Assembly: GCA_024693325.1 (NCBI GenBank)
Contig: JAILLA010000102.1
Coordinates: 1-64,000, forward strand
Source: Solobacterium sp.
GTDB taxonomy: Bacteria; Bacillota_I; Bacilli_A; Erysipelotrichales; Erysipelotrichaceae
DNA length: 64,000 nt
Direction of reading: 5' to 3'
The translations under genes and the position numbers were made by a program. Position 1 is the stretch's first letter; every line of letters starts with the position of its first letter. The notes beneath the pieces are model-generated. The model made no database searches. It was not told where the DNA came from and saw only the letters and a program-made list of their open reading frames with translations. This document shows, one piece after another, positions 15,760 to 24,896 of the stretch.

Positions 15760-16986
15760 TCAGTCTTCTACGGCATTGGCAACGATGTTGAAGAAACGTT
15801 CGTATGTCTTGGCCGGAGCGAATGTAGTGGACATCTGTGTCATGAAAATGGCTGTAACATCCTTCTCAGGCCATACATTGAAGCTCGTGCCCCAGTATCC
15901 CGACCATGTGAAGGAACCTGGTGCCATGTAGTTGAGAACAGGGGAGGTATTGCTGCCCTGTACTGACATCAGGTAGCCCCACTTGTTTCCGAAGAAGCTT
16001 TCATTCATGTCACCGATGCGGTTCGTCGTCATCAGTCTGACAGCATTCTGTGAAAGGATACGCTTTCCGTTATAGACACCGCCGTTCAGCAGCATCTGTG
16101 TAAAGTGGAAGTAGTCCTCGGCTGTTCCCATCAGGCCGCCTGCCAGGTTGAAGAAGCGTTTCACGTTCGAGAACGGCAGCTGTGTATCATCCGTGCCCGG
16201 CAGATCATATCCTCTCAGCGGTTCCAGTGTATTTTCAGCAAATACGACCGGGAAACGGTCCCACTTGCTTTCTTCCGGGAAGAAGCAGGCATCGGTCATT
16301 TCCAGCGGTTCAAAGATATACTTCTTCAGGTATTCATCAAGCGGCATTCCGGAAACGATCTCAACGATACGCGCAAGCGTCAGTACATTCGTATTGGCAT
16401 AGTCCCAGCGCTCACCGGGCTGTGCAGCCAGCGGTACCGTGACAGCGATATTGACATACTCCTCAAGGTTCATATCAAGCGGACGCATGCAGTCAACGAT
16501 ACCGGCATCCCGCAGGAGCTGCGCGCAATGCATCGTAGCCGCGTTTCCGTACTGTACTTTTTCCGTAGAGGTAATGCCGCTGGTCATCGTCAGAAGGTCA
16601 TGGACCGTGATCTGTCTTTTCAGCGGTGCCAGGGCAAATCCGCCGTTGACCGGTACTGCGACCTGCATCTTCGCAAAGGCAGGAATATACATAGCAACGG
16701 GATCGGACGGCATGATGAGACCGCGGTCAAACAGCCGCATGACTGCTGCCGCACCGATCGGTTTGGACATTGAAGCAAGACGGAAGATCGCATCTGTCTG
16801 CATCGGCTTCCCGATATCCGCGTCACCATATGCTTTGAACTGGACGACTTTTCCTTTTCTTGCGACCAGGGTAACGGAACCTTTGATTCTCTTTTCCCGG
16901 ATCCCGCGCTCCATAACGGCATCGATATCCACAAGACGTTCGGCAGACATACCCGCTTCATGCGGGGCAGTAAGCTGGATTCCCAT
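15760..16986 (-). CDS. Serine hydrolase of the beta-lactamase/CubicO family
   Basis: This 408-residue penicillin-binding-fold hydrolase has the active-site tetrad S72-M-S-K75 (LASMSKPIG), the second motif Y-A-N (WDYANTN, about 195) and a C-terminal segment (GSFTWSGYWGTSFNVWPEKDV) replacing KTG with the W-S-G pattern of class C-like esterases. No signal peptide is seen, so it is likely cytoplasmic. Relatives act as esterases or D-aminopeptidases; the substrate is not deducible. AAAGGAG lies 9 bases before the ATG. Unlike the homologue at 29246, all catalytic residues are intact. Confidence 0.85.
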   Translation of the reverse strand: MGIQLTAPHEAGMSAERLVDIDAVMERGIREKRIKGSVTLVARKGKVVQFKAYGDADIGKPMQTDAIFRLASMSKPIGAAAVMRLFDRGLIMPSDPVAMYIPAFAKMQVAVPVNGGFALAPLKRQITVHDLLTMTSGITSTEKVQYGNAATMHCAQLLRDAGIVDCMRPLDMNLEEYVNIAVTVPLAAQPGERWDYANTNVLTLARIVEIVSGMPLDEYLKKYIFEPLEMTDACFFPEESKWDRFPVVFAENTLEPLRGYDLPGTDDTQLPFSNVKRFFNLAGGLMGTAEDYFHFTQMLLNGGVYNGKRILSQNAVRLMTTNRIGDMNESFFGNKWGYLMSVQGSNTSPVLNYMAPGSFTWSGYWGTSFNVWPEKDVTAIFMTQMSTTFAPAKTYERFFNIVANAVED

Positions 16987-17312
16987 AATTCTAAACTCCT
17001 TTCATTCAATTACAGGTTTCTTGGAATAAAAATGATCATGTGAAGAGGTAAAAAACTGTTGATGTTCATTTATATTGATGAATTGTGATTAGGAAATAGA
17101 CGGTCAGGTACTCTGACTGATCTGTAATTAAATTATATTGCGGTCAGGATATGCCTGCCATGAATGTGCAACCGCGCCAGATCAGTTTTCTTTTTATGTG
17201 ACAGAATGAGCTGTTTCCAATATGATATTGCTGTAAGAAGGCTGCTGATCTAAATAATTCTTTATAAAAACAGTCGGATACCTGACATGAATCATCAGAA
17301 GGAGGATCAACG
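16987..17312. other. Intergenic region between divergent genes
   Basis: About 325 bases separate the divergent serine-hydrolase and DJ-1 genes. A small hairpin (GTCAG-GTACT-CTGAC near 17112) and AT-rich promoter-like sequence are present. I see no gene, tRNA or known riboswitch. Confidence 0.4.
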
Positions 17313-17861
17313 ATGAAATGTGCTGTATTTCTGGCCAATGGCTTTGAAGAATGTGAAGGAATGATCCCGGTGGATCTGCTGCGCAGGGCAGGGATGACCG
17401 TTGATACGGTCTCTATCACGGAAGACCATTCTGTTACGGGCTCGCGCGGCATTACTGTGCTGGCGGACAAACTGTGGAAGGATATCGACCCGGAAACATA
17501 TGATGTACTGATCCTGCCGGGCGGAAAAAAGGGAAAAGAAAACCTTGAGGCATGTGAACCGTTAAAGGACGCATTCAGAAAACACTACGAAGCAGGCAGG
17601 CTGACATGCGCGATCTGCGCGTCCCCGTCCATCTTCGGGCATATGGGCATCCTGAAGGGCAAGACATTCACCTGTTTCCCGGACTTCAATGAGAACGGCT
17701 TCGGCGGCACATACAGTGAAGAACTGGCCGTCCGGGACGGGAATCTGATTACCGGCAAAGGCATGGGTGCTTCGATCGAATTCTCCAGGGAGATCATCAA
17801 AGCGGCAGCTCCCGAACAGCTGGCAGCGGTGGAAGCCGGCATCCAGTACAGACCGTACTGA
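17313..17861 (+). CDS. DJ-1/PfpI family protein
   Basis: This 182-residue class I glutamine-amidotransferase-like protein begins CAVFLANGFEECEGMIPVDL, as in DJ-1/ThiJ/YajL, with the conserved Glu near 15. The nucleophile is Cys102 in AICASPSIFG. DJ-1 relatives protect against oxidative or carbonyl stress or act as deglycases or chaperones. AAGGAGG precedes the ATG. Cytoplasmic. The exact activity is uncertain. Confidence 0.88.
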   Translation: MKCAVFLANGFEECEGMIPVDLLRRAGMTVDTVSITEDHSVTGSRGITVLADKLWKDIDPETYDVLILPGGKKGKENLEACEPLKDAFRKHYEAGRLTCAICASPSIFGHMGILKGKTFTCFPDFNENGFGGTYSEELAVRDGNLITGKGMGASIEFSREIIKAAAPEQLAAVEAGIQYRPY

Positions 17862-17980
17862 AACAGAAACTGACCGATCTGTTAACTGTTCAGCGGATGG
17901 CTGAAATGGTAAAATGATTCGGGAATAATACAGCAGAAACGGATCGTTGTTGAAGGACATCCGTATCGGAAAGACTGACT

Positions 17981-18544
17981 ATGAAAAGAAGAATGAATCC
18001 TGCAGCGATGCAGTGGGTCAACAAGCCCGGCATGACGATCGTAAGCGGGGACAAGCTGATCATTGAAACAGAACCGCACACCAGCCTGAACGGTCTGATA
18101 TACGGGTCCAGGGCAGCGGCGATCCTGGAACTGGAACCAATGAAGAATTTTACACTGGATCTGAGGGCTGACTATGAGTTTCATAAGAATGAAGACGAAT
18201 GCGGCATCCTCCTGAAAGTCAGTGATCTTTATTGGTGCAAATTCTGCCTTGTACGCAGGGGTAAGTCACTGGACCTTGTCTGCACGGTATACCGGAACGG
18301 ATACGGTGACCGCTGTGTCAGGGAAGTGGGAGACATGATCAGTCATATGTATTTCCGTGTCCAGTACTGGAACGGGAATGTCCGGTTCTGCTACAGCTTC
18401 AACGGCGACCGCTATTCCGATATGAGATGGCTTCATCTCACCACACAGGAGATCACGGTAACTCCGGGCGTATATGCCTGCAGTCCGGGTGATTCCTGGT
18501 TTGACTGCACATTTTCGGAAATGTACATAACCGACGGAAAATAG
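17981..18544 (+). CDS. DUF1349 family protein
   Basis: This 187-residue protein is a concanavalin-like beta-sandwich. The DUF1349 pattern is visible in NFTLDLRADYEFHKNEDECGILLKVSDLYWCKF, the REVGD stretch and SPGDSWFDCTFSEMYI at the end. Some members bind or process carbohydrate, but no catalytic motif can be named here. The stop is 17 bases from the pepT start, so it probably shares that operon. The start has a modest GGAAAG site. Confidence 0.8.
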   Translation: MKRRMNPAAMQWVNKPGMTIVSGDKLIIETEPHTSLNGLIYGSRAAAILELEPMKNFTLDLRADYEFHKNEDECGILLKVSDLYWCKFCLVRRGKSLDLVCTVYRNGYGDRCVREVGDMISHMYFRVQYWNGNVRFCYSFNGDRYSDMRWLHLTTQEITVTPGVYACSPGDSWFDCTFSEMYITDGK

Positions 18545-18560
18545 AAAGAGGATGATTAAC

Positions 18561-19787
18561 ATGAGCTCAGTAGAAAGATTTATCCGCTACATCAAGATCG
18601 ATACACAGTCCGATCCGAAACATTCAGATGTCGTACCTTCCACACAGAAACAGTTTGATCTCGCAAAAGTCCTGTATGAAGAACTGAAGGAGATGGGTCT
18701 GAGTGATGTCAGACTGGACGAACACTGCTATGTATACGGCAAACTGCCTTCCAATCTGGATCATCCCGCAAAACGGGTCGGTTTTATCGCGCATATGGAT
18801 ACTGCTCCTGACTACAGCGGAACGAATGTCAATCCGCGCATCATTGAGAATTATGACGGCGGAGACATTGAACTGTGCGAAGGCGTAGTAACAAAGGTGA
18901 AGGACTTCCCGCAGATGCCTGCTCTGAAAGGAAAGAGCCTGATCGTAACTGACGGAAGCACACTGCTGGGTGCTGATGACAAGGCAGGCATTACCGCGAT
19001 CATGGAGGCTGTTTCCTATCTGGTCAGCCATCCTGAAGTTAAGCACGGTGACATTGCAGTCGGATTCACACCGGATGAAGAGATCGGAAACGGTCCGAAA
19101 TACTTTGACGTAGAGAACTTCGGCGCTGACTTTGCCTATACGCTGGACGGCGGACAGATCCGTTATCTCTGCGATGAGACATTCAACGCGGCAGCCGCAG
19201 TGATCGATATTACAGGTTTCTCGATCCATCCGGGTTCCGCAAAAGGAAAGATGATCAATGCGGCAAGCATGGCCGCCATGCTGCACAGCTATCTGCCCGC
19301 ATATATGAGACCGGAACATACGGACGGATATGACGGATTCTTCCATCTGACCGAACTGAACGGAAATATGGACCGTGCGCATATGGAATACATCATTCGT
19401 GACCACAATGCGGCAAAACTGGAAGCGAAGAAAGAGATCCTGAGAAAAGCAGTCGATTACCTGAATGAAGAGATCGGAACAGAAGCTGCCGTCCTCACGA
19501 TCACGGACAGCTACCGCAATATGAAAGAGATCCTGGACAAAAATCCCGAAGTTTCCGAATATGCGTGGAAAGCGATCCAGGACCTCGGTCTTGAACCCGG
19601 CAGGGAATCCGCAAGAGGCGGAACTGACGGCGCAACGCTGACATATATGGGACTCCCGTGTCCGAATCTCGGGACCGGCGGCGGAAACGCTCACGGCAGA
19701 TATGAATATGTAGTAATTGAAGAAATGGAAAAGGCAGCCGAACTTGTCCTCCGTATCGTAGAAAGGGTTGGCTCTGATCAGTTATGA
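18561..19787 (+). CDS. pepT: Peptidase T (tripeptide aminopeptidase)
   Basis: PepT is a cytoplasmic M20B di-zinc enzyme releasing the N-terminal residue of tripeptides. This 408-residue protein has the metal motifs in order: HMDTAPDYSG, GADDKAG, TPDEEIGNG, TLDGG and the late HGRYEY. The start at 18561 fits the family length and places AGAGG 9 bases upstream, while the earlier ATG (18552) abuts the Shine-Dalgarno. Its last four bases overlap the start of the sugar-kinase gene (ATGA). Confidence 0.95.
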   Translation: MSSVERFIRYIKIDTQSDPKHSDVVPSTQKQFDLAKVLYEELKEMGLSDVRLDEHCYVYGKLPSNLDHPAKRVGFIAHMDTAPDYSGTNVNPRIIENYDGGDIELCEGVVTKVKDFPQMPALKGKSLIVTDGSTLLGADDKAGITAIMEAVSYLVSHPEVKHGDIAVGFTPDEEIGNGPKYFDVENFGADFAYTLDGGQIRYLCDETFNAAAAVIDITGFSIHPGSAKGKMINAASMAAMLHSYLPAYMRPEHTDGYDGFFHLTELNGNMDRAHMEYIIRDHNAAKLEAKKEILRKAVDYLNEEIGTEAAVLTITDSYRNMKEILDKNPEVSEYAWKAIQDLGLEPGRESARGGTDGATLTYMGLPCPNLGTGGGNAHGRYEYVVIEEMEKAAELVLRIVERVGSDQL

Positions 19788-20713
19788 TCTGTACCTGTAC
19801 CCTGAACCCATCCCTGGACTACTACATGGAGTTCAGTGAACCGATCGAAACGTCCAGGTACAACAGATCCAAAAACGAATTCTATGAAGCAGGCGGAAAG
19901 GGAATCAATGTCTCCATCGTCCTGAACAATCTGATGGTGCCGACCAGGGCATATGGATTCCTTGGCGGATTTACCAGGGATTTCTATATCCAGCTGCTGC
20001 AGAAATATGAATATATCCAGCCGAACTTCACCTTTATCGACGGTCATACAAGGATCAATGTGAAGCTGCATGACGGCACGGATACAGACATCAATGCCAA
20101 AGGGCCGTACATCACGCATAAGGACATGAGCCGTCTCAGGGAGAAGGTGAAGCGTCTTGATATGGGTGACTACTTCGTACTTGCCGGACAAGCTCCCGCT
20201 TATCTCACGGAAGACATCATCGATATGCTGGGTGAAGCGATTGAAAATGGCGTCAAAGTCGTTCTGGATACCAATCCGGATATTGAACGTGAATGCCTCA
20301 GATTCAAACCGTTCCTTCTGAAGACGACTCCTGAGGAATTGTCTGAACTGCTGGAACGGGAGATCACGACCGATGAAGAACTGGTCGCCGGAGCTAAGGA
20401 AGTTTTCGGAAAAGGCGCAAAAAACGTCATCATTGTCGAGAATAAGAGAGAGGCAATGCTGGTCTGTGACAAGGGTATCTTCGAGTGTGATCTGGTCACG
20501 GATGAAAAGACGGTCAGCACTGTCGGAACGGCTGATTCCCTGGTTGCGGGCTTCCTGATGAACTATCTGAGAAGTGCCGACGCAATGGATTCGTTCCACT
20601 TCGGTGTCTGCTGCGGCTGTGCGACAGCCTATTCAAAAGGCATGGCAACAAGAGAAAAGATCGAATCCTATTACCAGACAACAGATGTCCGCAGGATCGG
20701 AACTGTTGAATGA
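19784..20713 (+). CDS. PfkB-family sugar kinase, 1-phosphofructokinase-like
   Basis: This 309-residue ribokinase-fold kinase begins CTCTLNPSLDYYMEF, followed by GGKGINVSIVLNNL and GFLGGFTRDF, typical of FruK/LacC-type 1-phosphofructokinases. The C-terminal catalytic motif is GTADSLVAGFL; the usual GAGDS is GTADS, with catalytic Asp kept. FruK would phosphorylate fructose-1-phosphate to fructose-1,6-bisphosphate; tagatose-6-phosphate is an alternative. No fructose PTS gene is adjacent. It is translationally coupled to pepT by a 4-base overlap. Confidence 0.88.
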   Translation: MICTCTLNPSLDYYMEFSEPIETSRYNRSKNEFYEAGGKGINVSIVLNNLMVPTRAYGFLGGFTRDFYIQLLQKYEYIQPNFTFIDGHTRINVKLHDGTDTDINAKGPYITHKDMSRLREKVKRLDMGDYFVLAGQAPAYLTEDIIDMLGEAIENGVKVVLDTNPDIERECLRFKPFLLKTTPEELSELLEREITTDEELVAGAKEVFGKGAKNVIIVENKREAMLVCDKGIFECDLVTDEKTVSTVGTADSLVAGFLMNYLRSADAMDSFHFGVCCGCATAYSKGMATREKIESYYQTTDVRRIGTVE

Positions 20714-20719
20714 AGCATA

Positions 20720-20750
20720 AACGCGGGTCTGCAGTTGATCCGCGTTTTCT
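20720..20750 (+). terminator. Terminator after the pepT-sugar kinase operon
   Basis: ACGCGG (20721-20726) pairs with CCGCGT (20740-20745), followed by TTTTCT. Confidence 0.7.
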
Positions 20751-20889
20751 GTAAGCCGGACAAATGCTGTGCGTGTTCATATACCGGCAGGGGACATGGA
20801 TATCATCGGTGAAAAACCGATGCATTCATCTATACATTCAATTGTCGGGATTGTACAATGCAGTGGAAGATGAGCGGAGGTTGAACGAT

Positions 20890-21600
20890 ATGCTGGTGGT
20901 TATATTTCTGATCTCACTGATCCCGGCGGTCATTCTGTATTTCTGGATGAAAGACCGGCTCAAGGATGATCCGGAATATAAAGAAACATGCAGGAAAGCA
21001 CTGGTCAACGGACTGCTGAGTACATTCCTTGTGGCGCTGGCATCAGGAACATTGAACCTGATCCTGGCACTGCTGATCAAAGACAGGGATTCTGTCCTGT
21101 ATATCGCGCTTTATAATTTCTTCGTGCTCGCTTTTTCCGAAGAGGCATGCAAGATGTTTATGATGCGGAAACTGAAAAAGGGATCCTATGCATGGTCGTG
21201 GATGGATACGATCGTATTCATGACGATCGTAGGGATCGGCTTCGAACTGATCGAATCGATCGTTTACGGATTCATCACAAACGCGGGGCAGATGCTGGTA
21301 AGAGGCGTGACCATGATGCATGCGGTATACGGCATGATCATGGGATATTTCTACGGCAAAGCGGAATATACGGGACAGAAGGGTTATTATGCGCTGTCCC
21401 TGGGTGTTCCCTGGTTCCTGCATGGTATGTATGATTTTACGCTGAAAGAAAAGATCGCCGACATCAATGACCTGCTGCTGTTCATGCCGGGGATCCTTGT
21501 GATCGTCAATATGATCGTCCTGTTCAGGATGATCCGGTTCCTCAGGAAAGAAAGAGACAACGAGAAATATACTGCCGCAATCATCAGTCCGGAAGAATGA
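20890..21600 (+). CDS. PrsW family intramembrane metalloprotease
   Basis: This 236-residue integral membrane protein has about seven hydrophobic segments. It carries the PrsW/CPBP-like motifs AFSEEACKMF, GIGFELIESIVYG, RGVTMMHAVYGMIMGY and PWFLHGMYDF, which supply the Glu and His metal ligands inside the membrane. In Bacillus, PrsW cleaves the anti-sigma factor RsiW to release an ECF sigma factor; no such pair is adjacent, so the substrate is unknown. GGAGG lies 9 bases before the ATG at 20890; the 42 upstream codons are not membrane-like and are not used. Confidence 0.85.
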   Translation: MLVVIFLISLIPAVILYFWMKDRLKDDPEYKETCRKALVNGLLSTFLVALASGTLNLILALLIKDRDSVLYIALYNFFVLAFSEEACKMFMMRKLKKGSYAWSWMDTIVFMTIVGIGFELIESIVYGFITNAGQMLVRGVTMMHAVYGMIMGYFYGKAEYTGQKGYYALSLGVPWFLHGMYDFTLKEKIADINDLLLFMPGILVIVNMIVLFRMIRFLRKERDNEKYTAAIISPEE

Positions 21601-21708
21601 ACGGTATGAAGAAGAAGCACTGAGCTTCTTTTTCTTCGGCCGGAACAGTTTGCATATCAAAATGGTTTTTGATAATATATCTGTCGTACGTAAAAGAAGG
21701 TACAGAAG

Positions 21709-22302
21709 ATGAAAAAACTATTAATGGCAGTTGTCCTGGCTGCTGTATCACTGACCGCCTGCAGCAAAGGCGGAAATAAAGATTCGGAACCTACTCCCGT
21801 AACCATTACCAACCCCGTGGAATTTGAAACGCTTCCGCTGGTCATGGACGGATATGAATTCCTGGAAGACGATGATCCGGCATTCATTGAGATCACCCTG
21901 GCAGAATCCGTAAAGATGTTCTCGGAAAAGGGCAGCGGGATCCTGTATTACGGAAGGGAAGGCTGCTGGTGGTGCCAGCGCGCGGTACCGATCCTGAACG
22001 AAGCTGCGAAGCAGATGGGTGTTACCGTGTATTACATCGATGTCAATCTTCCGACATCCAAGGAATCCTATGACACTCTGGAATCATACATCAACAGCAT
22101 CTTTGAGAAGGATGCCGAGACAGGCAATCCTGTCTTCAAAGTCCCCGAAGTCATCGGCGTCAAAGAGGGAGAGATCGTCGGACATCATCTCTCACTGGTC
22201 AAGAGTTTTGACCCGGAAGACAATGACGCAATGATGAATGATGAACAGAAGGCAGAACTCAAAAAGATCTATCTTGATATCATTGCGGCCGCTGCAGATT
22301 GA
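21709..22302 (+). CDS. Thioredoxin-like lipoprotein
   Basis: This 197-residue protein has a lipoprotein signal (MKKLLMAVV ... LTAC, Cys at about 19), a short linker and a thioredoxin fold whose active site is GREGCWWCQRAVPIL. The cis-proline strand is VPEVIGVKEGEIVG. A Cys-Trp-Trp-Cys pair is a variant of the usual CGPC and suggests disulfide exchange outside the membrane. GAAGG lies near the ATG. A terminator overlaps the 3' end. Confidence 0.85.
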   Translation: MKKLLMAVVLAAVSLTACSKGGNKDSEPTPVTITNPVEFETLPLVMDGYEFLEDDDPAFIEITLAESVKMFSEKGSGILYYGREGCWWCQRAVPILNEAAKQMGVTVYYIDVNLPTSKESYDTLESYINSIFEKDAETGNPVFKVPEVIGVKEGEIVGHHLSLVKSFDPEDNDAMMNDEQKAELKKIYLDIIAAAAD

Positions 22303-22321
22303 ACAACAGCGGCTTTTTCTT
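22288..22321 (+). terminator. Terminator overlapping the end of the thioredoxin-like gene
   Basis: GCCGCTG (22288-22294) pairs with CAGCGGC (22307-22313) and is followed by TTTTTCTTC. Confidence 0.85.
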
Positions 22322-22355
22322 CAAATCAGGAGTATGATTAATTCATCGGAGCCAT

Positions 22356-22817
22356 ATGAACTTACTGTTTTTCAAACCAAAAGAACGCATACCGGGTGAA
22401 CGTATCGATCTGATCGTCATCCGCAAGGTCAAAGGAAACGCGGAAAACCATTTCATTCCTTCTGTGCTGTATCATATCGTGCTGCACGACACGAACGAAG
22501 TCATCGGAAACTGCGACCTGAGGATCGGAATGGACGAAGAGCTGTATTACGCCGGGAATATCGGATACAGGATCCATGCGCCTTGGCGCGGTCATTCGTA
22601 TGCCTATGACGCAAGTCTGCTGATGATGCAGCAGGCAAGGGACGTCTACCACATGGACTCGCTTCTGATCACATGTTCCCCGGATAATCCCGCTTCAAAG
22701 CGCACGCTGCAGAAGCTTAACGGAACACTGCTTGAAACAACAGACGTACCTGCCTGGCACTGGCTGTATAAACGAGGAGAAACAGTAAAGGAAATCTACC
22801 GTTATCAACTCATTTGA
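22356..22817 (+). CDS. GNAT family N-acetyltransferase
   Basis: This 153-residue protein has the GNAT layout. The beta-strand pair reads VLYHIVLHDTNEVIGNCDLRIG, the acetyl-CoA region GNIGYRIHAPWRGHSYAYDA, and a late CSPDNPASKRTLQKLNGTL matches the conserved N-x2-S/A-x3-L motif. Target unknown. GGAG lies 4 bases before the ATG. Only 16 bases separate it from the SGNH gene. Confidence 0.85.
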   Translation: MNLLFFKPKERIPGERIDLIVIRKVKGNAENHFIPSVLYHIVLHDTNEVIGNCDLRIGMDEELYYAGNIGYRIHAPWRGHSYAYDASLLMMQQARDVYHMDSLLITCSPDNPASKRTLQKLNGTLLETTDVPAWHWLYKRGETVKEIYRYQLI

Positions 22818-22833
22818 GGTATGATGTCTTCAT

Positions 22834-23664
22834 ATGAATCGTACCTGGCGAAACGCACTATATTATCTCATGACCATTTGCATGGTATTTCTTTGCGGAT
22901 ACGGTGTTTATGGTTTTTTTGTTGCGGCGCCGAAGGCACACGCCGATCAGGAAGCAATCGAAGAAATGCTGAGGAAGAACCAGGAAATGGCAGAATCCAG
23001 AAAGCAGAACCTGAACAATTCACACGCTGCACCTGCCCAGGTAAAACCGGAGGATCCATGCGCAAAGCTCTGGAAAGAAGCAGAGAGCGCTTCCTGGAAA
23101 TGGTATGAGGATTCAACGACCATGAGCCTGACGATCGAGGGGGACTCCGTTGTGACTGCTGCGCTGCCGCAGCTGTATGAACGGTTCCCGAACGCGTATA
23201 TCGACGCAAGATTCGGCAGGACGATCTTTGAGGGTGAACAGTCGCTGGCACAGCTTGAGCAGCAGCACCAGATCGGTGATGTACTGGTGATCGGACTGCT
23301 GACGAATGTAGCAGAGATCAGTGTCGCGGATTGTGAAAAGGTATATTCCCATGCGGGTGACACGCCGACATTCTGGCTGAATACATTCGGCGTGGCAAAC
23401 AACGCGAACGCGGTATTTGAACAGTTCAGACAGGGCAAGGACAATGTCTATATGGTCGACTGGAACAAGCTGGCTACGGAGCATCCCGAATACATGCTGC
23501 CGGACTGGCTCCACCCGAATGAAGAAGGTTCCAGGGCACTGGCAGATCTGATCGCGGAAACGATCAATCAAGAACTGCTCATTCCATACAGAGAGAAGAA
23601 CGGATTTAAGGGCTGCAGATATGAAGGACCGAAAGAAGACCAGACGGGTAATTTCAGGTTTTAA
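22834..23664 (+). CDS. Membrane-anchored SGNH-hydrolase-like protein (OatA C-domain type)
   Basis: This 276-residue protein has one N-terminal membrane segment (about 8-32) and a charged coiled linker (about 35-70). The SGNH-like fold that follows has nucleophile block IEGDSVV and catalytic Asp/His in DWLHPNEEG. In OatA-type peptidoglycan O-acetyltransferases this domain transfers acetyl groups to MurNAc outside the cell and is fused behind an acyltransferase-3 membrane domain; here it is a separate protein encoded first. The acyltransferase gene overlaps its 3' end by 44 bases. Start has a GAGGT at longer than usual spacing. Confidence 0.8.
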   Translation: MNRTWRNALYYLMTICMVFLCGYGVYGFFVAAPKAHADQEAIEEMLRKNQEMAESRKQNLNNSHAAPAQVKPEDPCAKLWKEAESASWKWYEDSTTMSLTIEGDSVVTAALPQLYERFPNAYIDARFGRTIFEGEQSLAQLEQQHQIGDVLVIGLLTNVAEISVADCEKVYSHAGDTPTFWLNTFGVANNANAVFEQFRQGKDNVYMVDWNKLATEHPEYMLPDWLHPNEEGSRALADLIAETINQELLIPYREKNGFKGCRYEGPKEDQTGNFRF

Positions 23665-24676
23665 CGGGCTCAGGACGCTGGCACTGCTGGGCGTTCTGCT
23701 GTACCATACCTTTCCTGCTGTCGTCAGGGGAGGCTTTTTCGGTGTGGTCATTTTCTTTGTGATCAGCGGTTTCCTGACGGCATATTCCACTGCAACAAGA
23801 CCTTCATTCCGTATCGGTTCATATTATGCAAGAAGATTTGTCAGGATCTACCCGGCACTGCTCGTCGTACTGTTCAGTACGATCGGCGTACTGACGCTCA
23901 AAGATCCTTCCAGACTGTCCAATACACAGGCAGAAGTGACCAGTGTGCTGCTCGGATACAACAACTACTGGCAGATCAGTGCCAATGCGGATTACTTTGC
24001 CAATCTGGCAAACCAGTCTCCGTTCACACACCTCTGGTATATTGCGATCCTGATCCAGTTTGAACTGGTATGGCCGATTCTGTATGCCGTGACCAGAAGA
24101 CAGCGGGTGACAGAGGCGGTGTTGCTGGTACTGACAGTTGTTTCAGCACTGATCATGCCCGTGTGTACATTGCTGGGCGTGAATATCACGGCAGTCTATT
24201 ATGCAACGCATACCAGAGTCTTCGCACTGCTGGCTGGCGCACTGCTTGGGATCCTGCAGGCAAAGGGAAGACTGCGAAATCCTCTGAAAAAGATCAACCC
24301 GTTCCTGCCTGTACTGCTGTTTTTGATCCTGACGATCGTCATGTATGCCACGGTCAGCGGTACGGACAGATGGATCTACCTGATCGGCATCAATGCCTAT
24401 ACGATCCTGGTATGTTTGATCGTCTGGCTGCTTTCCTCCGGTACGACATCGACCGGCAGGCTGCTGGACAACACCATCAGCAATTTCTTCAGCAAATACA
24501 GCTACGAGATCTATCTCTGGCAGTATCCTGTCATGTTTGTGACAGCACTGTTTATTCCTGGTACTGCATCAAAGCTGATCCAGATCCCGGTCATTATGAT
24601 CCTGAGCATATGGCTCAATATGTTTACGAACAGGCCGAAGAAACGTACTGCACGGAAGAAAAAAGCTTCTGCATAA
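23621..24676 (+). CDS. Acyltransferase-3 family membrane protein (OatA membrane domain type)
   Basis: This 351-residue protein has about ten membrane segments. The acyltransferase-3 signature is at the N-terminus (GFNGLRTLALLGVLLYHTFP, with catalytic His in YHTF; FFVISGFL; YYARRFVRIYPALL). It lacks the extracellular SGNH domain, which is encoded just upstream. Known OatA/OafA-type enzymes carry acetyl across the membrane, and the pair is inferred to O-acetylate cell wall or a surface glycan. AAGGG is 8 bases before the ATG, inside the SGNH gene. Confidence 0.88.
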   Translation: MKDRKKTRRVISGFNGLRTLALLGVLLYHTFPAVVRGGFFGVVIFFVISGFLTAYSTATRPSFRIGSYYARRFVRIYPALLVVLFSTIGVLTLKDPSRLSNTQAEVTSVLLGYNNYWQISANADYFANLANQSPFTHLWYIAILIQFELVWPILYAVTRRQRVTEAVLLVLTVVSALIMPVCTLLGVNITAVYYATHTRVFALLAGALLGILQAKGRLRNPLKKINPFLPVLLFLILTIVMYATVSGTDRWIYLIGINAYTILVCLIVWLLSSGTTSTGRLLDNTISNFFSKYSYEIYLWQYPVMFVTALFIPGTASKLIQIPVIMILSIWLNMFTNRPKKRTARKKKASA

Positions 24677-24680
24677 ATAC

Positions 24681-24712
24681 AGAAAAAGAAAAAAACCGCA
24701 TTTCTGCGGTTG
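24681..24712 (-). terminator. Terminator of tRNA-Pro(CGG)
   Basis: ACCGCA-TTTC-TGCGGT stem; on the minus strand it is followed by a long T-run (T8-C-T5). Confidence 0.8.
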
Positions 24713-24719
24713 CCTATGG

Positions 24720-24793
<74 letters not shown>

Positions 24794-24896
24794 CTTTTGC
24801 GGCTAAGACATTATAGCAAAGACAAAACAAAAATGGAATAGATATTTTGAAAATCTTACAGATCTGATCTTCGTTACAGAAAAGGTGGATTCCCAG

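Noticed and set aside
18624-19694. 356-codon minus-strand frame over pepT
   Set aside because: It is antisense to a full-length peptidase T with all metal motifs.
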